A DNA stretch of 64,000 nucleotides. Source: Paramarasmius palmivorus (Eukaryota; Basidiomycota; Agaricomycetes; Agaricales; Marasmiaceae). The stretch lies in contig JAYKXP010000005.1 in the NCBI GenBank assembly GCA_037176845.1, forward strand, positions 186,001 to 250,000, given 5' to 3'. A program made the position numbers and the translations under genes. Below the pieces are notes generated by a model. That model searched no databases, had not been told where the DNA came from, and was given only the letters and a program-made list of their open reading frames with translations. Shown one piece after another: positions 1-9,640 of the stretch; the stretch's first letter is position 1, and every line of letters starts with the position of its first letter.

Positions 1-1337
1 ACATCAACGGCTGGAGATCGGAATTAAAGTGTGGTCACGTACTGCTGCCTCTCCAAAGTGGGTCAATCCACATGGATTGTTGTAAAACTAGTATTCAAAT
101 TAGAATAATGTTTTGCGGTCAGGAAACTGAAAAATAGCTACTTGAACTATCCAGAGAAAATGTCAGTCTCAGAATAGACCTCTAGCGATGCTTGACTTAC
201 CGTAAATTGCGTCGAACTGAGCCGTGTTGAGTACACCTCCCAGTGCACCATCTGGAAATACGCACTGTGGTGCGGCAGTCACATAATACCTGTTTATGCT
301 CTGTCAATGACCGATGACGACACGGAGCAAGTTCTGTACCCACTTCTTGCTCGCTCCGTTCGCCAGTGACCTAATCTTATTCACAAACGCAGCATAGTGA
401 TCAGATGAGCCTCCCTCAATGTCCAAGTCGACTCTGAAAGGCATTGAGTTGCATGAAAATCATATGAATTCATTGACTAACCCATCAAGAACGGCTAGAT
501 GACGCCATGGTTTAGTTTGATGCTTCAAAAAATGGTACGAAGACCTACCGTCTCCAAATGGTCTGGTGCTAGAACTCCCTCCAAGAAACAAGTTCCAAAT
601 GGTCTGAGCGAATGTTGTGGCTTGGTCGTCGGACGAAAAGCCAACTGAACCAGTCGCGCCACCCAAGCTGAGAGTCACCACTTTACTCCAAGTGTCAATC
701 CCAAAAATCTGGCACCGGGGTATCTCAAAAACTGCTCACCCTTGCCTTTCGCTTGACACGCTTTGATATCAGATGCGAGAGAAGCACACTGTACACCTTC
801 AGAATTCATATCCCTCCGAGCACGGGCGCAGACTCACATTCGGAAGATTAGTTCCAGGGAATGTAGCATTATCGACCGCGTTGCAGGTCTTGGTAGTGTA
901 TCAGAGCTTGTCAACCCTTGATTGAAATGAGGACTCACATTGGCAAGATTGATGGATGGCACACCACCAGGTCCGAAGAACACATTCAAGAAAGCTACTG
1001 GAAAGACGTCGATAGCATTATCCTGAAGGTAGAGTGAGTTTAGATCCCCGTGATTTAACTATCTCAAACCTGGCAATAGAACGAAATTGGCTTCTGAAAG
1101 TTTGCAGTGTCTGAATGCCCTGCTCCATAGGAATTCTGACCCCAATAGCTAAAGAAGTACACGATCAGCGAGATTCGACCGAAGCAAGTAGTGACATACA
1201 CCGCGACCTATAAGAAAGGCATAAGTATAAGCCCAACGCCCTTGGATGAGTGAACGTACGTTATCGTAACGAGAGTTGTCAAAAGCAAATGCCCGAAGAA
1301 ACAGCAGGCTGGAGGCTAAGAAGGCGGAGGGTCTCAT
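1..1337 (-). CDS. GH18 class III chitinase (3' end outside window)
   Basis: Secreted endochitinase of glycoside hydrolase family 18, which cleaves beta-1,4-GlcNAc links in cell-wall chitin. The chosen start at 1337 ([19 protein letters not shown]) gives a typical signal peptide; the open frame upstream begins only at a non-ATG codon. After an intron the frame gives [18 protein letters not shown], the usual N-terminal strand of class III chitinases. Later exons carry [14 protein letters not shown] and, across an intron near 420-480, the catalytic [10 protein letters not shown] (DxxDxDxE complete, Glu is the acid/base). Towards the window start come [18 protein letters not shown] and [15 protein letters not shown], then probably another intron at about 11-41. 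The rest of the barrel and any chitin-binding tail lie beyond position 1. At least six short introns. Family assignment is secure; exact exon ends are by eye. Confidence 0.9.
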
Positions 1338-2723
1338 TCTGGCCGTGAGTAGCAAGCAGCGGATGAGGCTATTCCAACTGGGCAGAGAGGCTCGACGTGT
1401 TGCTTTTATGTTGTCCAGAGATTCACCGTTGTTTCGACGAATCGATCACTATGGGAAGAGGGTCCATACGTTGAAAAGTCTGGTCGTGCTGCTAAAGGGA
1501 GAATACAAGAATCAGTTCATGCTGGTTGCATGATGCAGCGACCAGTGCACGAGGTGAGCACCTCTTTTTGGGATATAATGATGGTGGGAGACTGAACATG
1601 TGGCGGTAGGGAAGAGGCGAGCAAGAACTGAACGAATATAAAAGCAGGCGGACAAGTGTTGGGCTATCGTGCCGAAGCAATTGGTAGTGTTGATACCACA
1701 TGCATTTGATTGTGATAACCATTTCTCGGCCTGCCCACTTGACTTTTCCGTGGGTAACGCAGCTTAGAGTATATGATTGCGTTCAGATGCACAAGACACC
1801 AACACCACATCCTAAATACAGCTTCGGACTGACGAGTGCGACAGAGAAAACGCCTAAAACAGTTTGTGTCCGAGTCAGTATCTTGCGCTTATATGAATGC
1901 CTTTGGATTACTTGCCAAACGTCCTATATATGGCCAGACTCACCTGAAGGTCGCTGACCATGGTTTTCACCTGGTTATCATCGCCTGAACGAGAAGAAAA
2001 GCCAGCAGGATGGTATCCAAACATTAGTGCACAAGACGGTAGATGCGATTGTAGATATCATCTGGTACTCAACAGCATGGCCGGTATCTGATGGCGCAGG
2101 CACATATGCAGTATTTAGCGCCGAATATCTGAACGATAAACGTTTTGCAGAGACGGTAGCAGAACGATAGCGGGTAGTACGAGATCTAAGGAAGTATCCC
2201 AGGACTAGAATTCTGACTTCTAATCCAGAAGGTACCTTGAAGTGCAAGCCGAGCTCGCCGAGTTGCAAAAAAAAGTCGAGAAGGAATGTGATATTAATGG
2301 GTGCGGCGATTCGCAGCAAGTTCATGGCCTGGAGGAGAGGTCCTTGGCGCAAAGCATCGGCTGGAGTCTGGGTTTAGGGCAAAAACGCTTTCCCACGCTC
2401 TGGACAACTCCGAAAAGGCACGTTTCTAGAAGTTTCCGTTTCTTCACACAATGCATGAACCAACGCATACAGAAGAAAATGGGTATCAGAGACACGTCGG
2501 GTATCCTATGTCTTCTAACAAATCCCAAAACGCCGCTACTACAACAATGTGGATTCATTAACGCAGTCCTATCGCAAAAGTACCAGTACCATGATAATTT
2601 AACGAAAAATCTACCACGTCCTTCAGCCCGTAAGTCAGGAGCATATTCAGTTAACATTCTAAGTACAAGGAAAAATAAGAACAGATGAGGGCGAACCAAG
2701 GACACTACTTTGCACCGTCCATA
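1338..2723. other. 1.4 kb without a confident gene
   Basis: This gap separates the chitinase start from the CK2 alpha stop. It should hold the chitinase promoter at its left end. Overlapping open frames exist on both strands: about 148 codons at 2242-2688 (+), 124 codons at 1978-2352 (-) and 127 codons at 2322-2705 (-). None matches a family I recognise. A + strand frame from about 2020 reads like protein (TVDAIVDIIWYSTAWPVSDG) but is cut by an in-frame TAG near 2168 and more stops after 2380. A TATA-like TATAAAAG is present at about 1636 on the + strand. It may be a decayed gene or random sequence. Confidence 0.4.
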
Positions 2724-4116
2724 TCATCCCGAAGATACCGAATCACTGTCTCCATCACCAGGATTAGCGGTACGTACTGGGTCTGGTTTACAAATTAGCA
2801 TAGAGACCGCAAGATAGAGAGAGGATAGCATACCAAAGTATGGTTGCGCCTGTGCCTCGCGGGCGGTAAGACGTTCTTGGTGGTCATATCGAAGCAGCTT
2901 GTCCAGAAAGTCAATGGCTTCATTGGAAATGTATCTCTGGTTCTCCGAGGTGATGAACCGGGTCCATGGTTTTCTTGGGTATCTATGAAATAGGATTTAG
3001 AGAGTATCCTGATGAATGCCTGGAAAGGGAAAGGAGGACCTTCCAAGGATTTCATCATAGTGAGAATCGAGAGTGATGTGGTACTTGTCAATGTAAGCAT
3101 AAAGTTCGTCGGTTCCAAGGACTTTGGTAATCTTCACGAGCTGGTCGTAGTTATCGTGGCCGTGGAAAAAAGGCTCCTTTCGGAAGATCTGCTGAAGCGT
3201 TAGATGAAGGATCGCATGCCGGTGTAACTGAGGCGAACCATTGAAGCAAACATGCACCCGTAGCTCCACATGTCTAGACTGTAGTCGTACTCCTGGAAGT
3301 CCACCAACAGTTCTGGGCCCTTGAAGTATCGTGACGCAACACGGACATTATACTCAGTCTTGGGATGGTAGAACTCCGCAAGCCCCCAATCAATGAGCCG
3401 TAGCTGTGAAATTGGGTATCAGGGTAATTCGGGATAGTGACGCTCAAGTATACCTTGCGGTGCTCATGATCAATCATCACATTGTGGGGCTTGACATCCC
3501 GGTGCATAATTCCCTTCGAATGACAGAAGTCCAGAGCCTACGAGCCAGTGAGTCGAAAAGCGATGGTTGATACCAGTCAAACACACCTTCAAGAGCTCAA
3601 ACATGTAGTAGCGGACGTCCATATCAGTGAACCGGGGGTACAGAACCTTGAAATCGACGTTGTGTACATATTCCGTTATCAAGCTCGGTATCTTTGATGC
3701 TGGGTCTCGGACGACGTCGAGGAGGGCAACAACGTTGGGACCACCCGCTAGATTTTGGAGGATCTTTATTTCTCGCTTGATTTTCTTCTTTTTGACTGGT
3801 TTCAAAACTTTGATGATACATTTTTCATCCGTCACAACGTTGACTCCTTCAAAGACCTAGCCAAAGATATCATTCGCTGCTTCGAATTTGAGAGACTGAG
3901 ACTCACTTCCGAGTACTTTCCTCTCCCTACTTTGCGCACAATCTCGTAGTGGTCCTGGGTTCCCCACTGAACCTGTAAATTATCTGCTTGCGCGTTAGAA
4001 TCTTTGATGGAGGAATTCAAGACAAGGATCGTACCGTATTCATGCCATGAAGGACCAAGCCTGGCATTCACGTCGGCATACACCCGAGCGACAGACTTGG
4101 TGGAAGATCTGCCCAT
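2724..4116 (-). CDS. cka1: Casein kinase 2 catalytic subunit alpha
   Basis: Constitutive Ser/Thr kinase of the CK2 holoenzyme, nuclear and cytosolic, preferring acidic sites. The spliced protein shows [23 protein letters not shown] (Gly-rich loop), catalytic Lys in IIKVLKPV followed by the basic cluster [24 protein letters not shown] (catalytic loop) and IDWG, the DWG variant of DFG that marks CK2. [14 protein letters not shown] and [16 protein letters not shown] follow. The C-terminus is short: after an intron the last exon encodes [19 protein letters not shown] and stops at 2724. Start at 4116 ([20 protein letters not shown]) fits the family's N-terminus. At least five introns. The start lies 135 bp from the divergent SET gene, so they probably share a promoter. 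Confidence 0.95.
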
Positions 4117-4251
4117 GGAAAAAAGCGGCAGAGTCTGAGCAGTGGATGGTGGTGCAACGAGGCAGGGCTAAGGCAAGAGCCGATCGGTGCATCCACACTT
4201 TGCCTTAGAAATTCTTCTCACGCTCTACCTTGACCTCAACCCTCAAGACAG
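4117..4251. promoter_or_regulatory. Divergent promoter CK2 alpha / SET gene
   Basis: Only 135 bp separate the two start codons, which point away from each other, so both core promoters and both 5' leaders must fit here. No TATA box is evident. Confidence 0.6.
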
Positions 4252-4906
4252 ATGACCCAAAACAAAGTGCCGTCTCACTGGCCGAAAGAAATCAAATATC
4301 TGCGATATTGCTGTTTCCACTCTTCCGTGTCTGGGGAAACTAGATCTTTTCTGCAGAATGGCTCGGGATCCTCGTCAACCAAGAACAATGCTTCAAAAGT
4401 CAGCATACGCCGTATCTCGGACCCTGCACACCCAGCAAACGGACAGTTTGGTCTGTTTGCAAGCCAAAAGATACCTGGGAAAGCCCACATCTTGGACTAC
4501 ATAGGTATTTTTGTTCATGCTGTCATGCTGTGTCGCTGACGGCGAGTACACCAGGAGAAATCCACTGCGATGAACGAGAGGAATCCGATTATGATCTCTC
4601 CTTACATCGGTTCCAGAGTGGGGAAAGTGTCGGAATAGATGCTAGCCATATGGGAAATGAAGCGAGATTCATTAACGACTACCGAGGAATTCAGTCCCGG
4701 CCAAACGCTGTATTCGTTGAATACCGAACGGAATCTGGAGAGCTACGAATGGGTGTCTGGTCTGGAAGTGAGCCAATCAAGAAAGGAGATGAGTTACTCG
4801 TTCGTGTACCCGCTGCAGGCCGACGGGCAGTTCTGAAGACCATGGGCAGGTGTCGTATGGCAAACCTTGGTGGAGAGCTCGATCCACGACTGCCGACAGT
4901 GGGTAA
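4252..4906 (+). CDS. Small SET-domain protein (putative lysine methyltransferase)
   Basis: Three exons encode a protein of about 184 residues that is little more than a SET domain. Introns are at 4505-4554 and 4800-4849 (both 50 bp). The first exon gives NGQFGLFASQKIPGKAHILDYIG; exon 2 gives EARFINDYRGI, where many SET enzymes have RFINHS, then GVWSGSEPIKKGDELL. The second intron is easily missed because reading through stays open to 5009, but only splicing restores VSYGKPWWRAR with the conserved C-terminal Tyr of the SET core, ending at TAA 4904-4906. No pre-SET Cys cluster is visible. Substrate unknown. SAM-dependent methylation is inferred from the fold. Confidence 0.85.
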
Positions 4907-5095
4907 CCTGAGACGAGGCAGCTCTACTTTGGAGATTTTTGTACCAGTAAATACTGCCTGTAATGTCTGTAATTCTATGCGCAGTGTACTTTATTTGAGT
5001 GACCTCTGAAAGTGATGTAATGTTCTCGAAAATGCCGGAGAAAACCAAATAGAGAATGATTTCCCTCACAAACAGAAATTTTGCTCCGTAACCTC

Positions 5096-6861
5096 ATGCC
5101 TCCTCGTTTACCTTCAGCAGGTTTCTCGTCTTTCATTGCGTTCTATTCGTGTTCTACTTCAAAATCTACACTCTCTTCACGACCATTGCACCTAGTGCAA
5201 TCCCGATGTCTTCATAACACCACTTCGTCTCTTGCCAGACGACTGACTTGTCCAAAGAGACTGTCGTTCAAAGTATGTCATTCCGTTTGATCCCGTCTGC
5301 TGGATTCTCTAACAGAAATGGTCAAACTAGCGACACTTTCATGCAACACCTGCAACGAGCGCGCCCAAGGACCCGTACGACGTGCTGGGCGTAAAACGGG
5401 ATGCTTCAGCCGCGGACATCAAAAAGACTTACTTTTCTGTGAGCCCCCTCCGTTCTTTGACGCAAGACTCGGGAGTCTGACACAGTCTGCAGCTCGCGCG
5501 CAAATATCATCCCGATACCAATCCAGACAAGAACGCCAGAGAGAAGTTTCAGGAGATACAAGAGGCATATGATGTTACGTCCAACTTTGTCAACATATCT
5601 TTCCCAGCCATACTCACCGTTTCTCTAGATCCTCAAAGATGATAAGAAGCGAGCTGCATACGACCAATATGGATCCGCCTCTCAGCAACCTGGCTTTGAT
5701 CCCAATATGTTCTCTGGAGGTTTCGGCGGCGGTGCTGCAGGTGGTTTTGGATTCCAAGATTTCGCTTCAGCTTTCGGTGGAGGACGCACCGGTGGTCCAC
5801 AGTCTGATCTCTTTGAGCAACTATTTGGCGCGTTTGGGGGAGGCCGCACGCGTGGAGGATTCTCCGGACCCACAAGAGGCGCTGACTTGGAGTCGTCGGT
5901 GTCTGTCAGCTTCCTAGAGGCATGCAAAGGAGCAAAACGGACGGTGAACATCTCTCCAGTCGCGGATTGCTCGAGCTGTTCAGGATCTGGTTTGAAACCT
6001 GGCGCGAAACGGTCAACTTGCACGACTTGTGGTGGTTCTGGAACACGGACGTTTGTTATAGAGAGTGGTTTCCAGATGGCCAGTACTTGTGGTGCTTGTA
6101 ATGGTGTTGGAAGTACGGTACCTCGTAGTGGACAATGTTCAAGCTGTGGAGGTGTTGGCAAGGTCAGAGTGCGGAAGACGGTCACGGTAGAAATACCTCC
6201 AGGTAAGTTATATATTGGACCATTTGTTGAACTATTGCTAATACAGTCACAGGCGTTGAGGACGGAATGACTATACGTGTTCCCAACTCTGGAGATGCTC
6301 CCATCTCAGGAAAAGGTCAAGCTGGCGACTTATTGGTTAGGGTAAATGTCACACCTTCGAAACAATTCCAGCGACGTGGGGACAATCTCTATCACGAAGC
6401 ACGGATACCTATGCACACCGCGCTACTCGGAGGACGGGTCCGTGTCCCGACATTGGATGGTGATGTCGATGTTCGTGTTCCTGGAGGTACACAACAGGGA
6501 GAGGAAATGGTTCTCAAAGGCCGTGGTGTTCCCAGTGTCTACAATGGTAGAAACGGAGATCTTTTCGTTACTTTCCGAGTTATGCTACCGAGGTGCGCTA
6601 CTCTTGTCATCTTTTAGCTATCGACTACTCAACACTGTGTATAGATCACTCACGAAAAGACAACGACAACTCTTGCAAGAGTATGCGGACGACGTCGAAG
6701 GCAAGACTTCGAGTACGAGTGACTCTCAGTCATCAACAACTGCTGGTTCTCAGACGTCCAAGGATAATGATAATGGTATGCATTCTTTCACTACTTCGCC
6801 ATCATCCGAAGGTTGGGTGTCTCGTGCATGGCAGAGTCTCAGACGACTCATCGGATTGTGA
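5096..6861 (+). CDS. mdj1: Mitochondrial DnaJ/Hsp40 co-chaperone, Mdj1 type
   Basis: Class I J-protein of the mitochondrial matrix that stimulates the ATPase of mtHsp70 (Ssc1) during folding. The start at 5096 gives an Arg/Ser-rich, acid-poor presequence. The J domain (DPYDVLGVKRDASAADIK ... KYHPDTNPDKNA, HPD intact) is split over three exons. A Gly/Phe-rich linker (FGGGAAGGFGFQDF) follows, then four zinc-binding repeats CSSCSGSG, CTTCGGSG, CGACNGVG and CSSCGGVG, and the C-terminal substrate domain. Last coding stretch: SRAWQSLRRLIGL, stop at 6859-6861. An alternative splice (donor after 6777, acceptor near 6930) would replace this end with an acidic tail DEKPSESDSAKDSEEKEK ending near 6999, so the C-terminus is uncertain. 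Confidence 0.92.
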
Positions 6862-7533
6862 TTTTACTGGCATGTCTTCAGTCATTCACAAAGGTTCTGA
6901 CAACTGTTCTTATTGTTAGTTGGTGCAGATGAAAAACCGTCGGAATCCGATTCAGCAAAGGATTCCGAGGAGAAGGAGAAGGAGAAGGCCACGGCATGAA
7001 TGCTTAGACATTAGTAGACTTAGATCTAGTATAATCGTATAATCATGTAGCTTGGAAAGATCACTGCACTACTCAGCGGGATACAACCGTGCGTTCGGAA
7101 TCGTGTCGAGCTTTTGACTTTCAATTTAAAAGTAGGTGCAAACTCTATCACTCCGCCAAAGTTTTCAGTTTTTTTGTGCTTCTGTACAGCCTCGGTGATT
7201 GTATTGAGCTTGTGGTGAGCTTGTGATTCCTCTGGAGCTTCGAAGAACCGGATCTTCAGCCAGTGGGTCCAAGCGTAACGTCGTCATATGTACTTGACTG
7301 ACGTAGCTACGTCCTATGGAGCTCGAATGGGGCTAAGCAGCTTAGAATTTATAGGCACACGACTGGTATCGCTATCTTGTTCGAATTTCACGTTCCATCT
7401 GTCATCCAAACAACTAACCAGGTTCGGAAAAAGTTTTCGTATGATCAAACCAACAGTGCCTCGTGCAATTTTTCTTGTCGTCCGACCTTTATCTCATACC
7501 ATCACCGTCCCTTCCATATCATCCCTTCGCACA
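6862..7533. other. Intergenic: mdj1 3' region and choline kinase promoter
   Basis: About 670 bp. It contains the possible alternative mdj1 C-terminal exon (about 6930-6999) and the leader of the downstream kinase. An open frame runs into the kinase from 7288, but its upstream residues look non-coding. Nothing else seen. Confidence 0.4.
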
Positions 7534-9078
7534 ATGTCCCCCATTATCTCTCCTAGTCTCTCAGGCTCATCATTAGCCTTGGAAAACCCTTCGATAATAC
7601 GACGAGTTTCGACAACTTCAGTCAAGAGTCTAGCCAATGCAATCGCAGCAAGCGCATCATCATCAGTAGTCTCTTTGCCTATCGCAGGAGATGTAGAAGT
7701 CGTCAAGGAAGAGGGTTTGAGGCATGCCGAGGTTACATTAGAAGCTAGGTAAGACCCACATTTTTCTAACTATGCGCCTTACTAGGCCTCCAACTGGCGA
7801 GAACAGGTGAAGCTCGACCACGGTCTGGTTCCGTCACTATCACCGTTTAACTTCAGCGCTGATATTATTTCCCGTCCTCAGGCAGTACAAGAAGGCACCT
7901 TTCCTTCAGAAACTACTAGAGTGTATCCGTACCCTAAAGATTTCGTCGTGGTTAAACCAGGACATCGTACCTCAGGACGTTAAGGTCGATAAGGTGTCTG
8001 GCTCCTTGACAAACGCTGTCTTCTTCGTTTCCTGCACAACAGCTCCCGAAGCGAAGACTCTCTTACTACGTATCTACGGTCCGTCATCCGGGGAGATGAT
8101 ATCTCGTCCTCGTGAATTACACACACTACACATTCTATCCTCGCAGTATGGTTTAGGGCCCAGGGTATACGGAACTTTCGAAAATGGTCGAGTTGAAGAA
8201 TACTTTGACTCGAACGCCCTCACTGCTGAGGACATGCGGGACCCTCAGGTCAGTCGCTGGATTGGTGCGCGTATGGCAGAGCTTCATTCTGTTGACATTG
8301 AAGTCATCGAGGAGACTTCTGATGCGAACAGGGGCGAGGGCAATGGCTGGGAGATTGCTGCCAAGAAAAATGTCAAAGCGTGGCTAGGCCCCGCTAAGGA
8401 GATTTTACAGCTTCCTGCCCTTTCGCAAGCTGACAGAGAAGAGCTAGATCTCGTCTCATTCAAGAAGGATTGGGACAGATACATGAAGTGGTTAGCTTCA
8501 GTAGATGACGTCTCTGGTCCCAGCAGACGAGTCTTCTCCCATAATGATGCGCAATACGGCAACCTGCTGCGACTGACCAAAGTGAAAGACGGTTTAGCTC
8601 CGCATCGACAGGTACTTCTTATTATTGTCAAGTGAAACGGTAATGAGCTGACTCTGGTCTCTAGATTATTGTTGTCGACTTCGAATACGCCTCGCCGAAC
8701 CCTGCCACCTTTGATATTGCGAACCATTTCCACGAATGGACCGCAAATTACCACTCTTCTACGCCGCATCTTCTCATCCCTTCGCGTTACCCAACACCCA
8801 CAGAGCGACGAAACTTTTATCTTTCGTACCTCGAACACGCTAACGACAGCTCTCAGACTCCACTCACGGATACTGAGCTCAATGCTCAGGCCGATAAGCT
8901 GGATGAGCAGGTTCGCTACTGGAGTCCGGCGTCGCACGCGATGTGGGCTGTCTGGGGTATCGTGCAGGCTCGAGAAGACCTGCGAAACGATGTAAAGGAG
9001 CCAGAGTTCGATTACATTGGATATGCCAAGTGTCGAATGGCACTCTTCCGGAAGGAAATCGCCGCATTGGGTCTTTAA
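7534..9078 (+). CDS. Choline/ethanolamine kinase
   Basis: Cytosolic kinase for the first step of the CDP-choline/CDP-ethanolamine (Kennedy) pathway. Start MSPIISPSLSGSSLALENP at 7534. A Ser-rich N-terminal region is followed, after two introns and a 21-nt exon near 7787, by SWLNQDIVPQDVKVDKVSGS and LTNAVFFV (the family's nucleotide-binding entry). The Brenner-type catalytic motif is HNDAQYGNLL, and the choline kinase motif DFEYASPNPATFDIANHFHEW (quoted in part: DFEYASPNPATFDIANHF) follows the last intron near 8612-8664. The end matches the family (YWSPASHAMWAVWGIVQA). Whether choline or ethanolamine is preferred cannot be told. Transcribed in the same direction as mdj1 and convergent with the CCCH gene. 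Confidence 0.93.
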
Positions 9079-9640
9079 TAACCATTGCCGCTTGTAATTT
9101 ATGTATACACCTTATCTCTCGTATGTGAACAGGGAACAAGATTTATGTGCAGGTAGTAGTATAGACATGCCATACCCCGGGATTTGTATCTGTACTTCGA
9201 CTATCGTACTTGCTTATCAGTGTAATTATTTCATGGAAAACAAGAATGATACTGTATTGAGATGGAATAAAAACATGTTGCAGTGACGACTGTTGCAGTA
9301 AACGACAATGATATGCGGTAGATGGGGTGAGATAAAATAGCCCAAATGATGTTGACAATCAAGACGAGAAATGGGGGCGGCGTTGGACTAACTGCTTTTT
9401 GGGTGTCAAAACAAGTTGGGAAAGCAAAGTAGACGAGATGGAAATGGACATTATAAGTGTTTCCAACAGTGAGGGGATTCTGGCATATTTGAACAGGGAT
9501 ACGGAAAGGAAAGCCATTGTCCGACTGAAGCGGCAGGAGAGGCAAATATGTATGTATAATCAAAACAGCAATTTCCAGCAAGAACGACGACAAAGAAAAA
9601 GAGGATATCTTTGAAAACCATGACTTGGGAGTCTAGGACA
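9079..9640. other. Convergent 3' intergenic region
   Basis: About 560 bp between the stops of the choline kinase (+) and the CCCH gene (-), AT-richer than its surroundings. It should hold both 3' UTRs. Short open frames on both strands have no recognisable content. Confidence 0.4.

Noticed and set aside
2242..2705. Overlapping open frames of 127-148 codons on both strands
   Set aside because: They overlap each other, resemble no family and have no convincing splice structure, so they were not called as genes.
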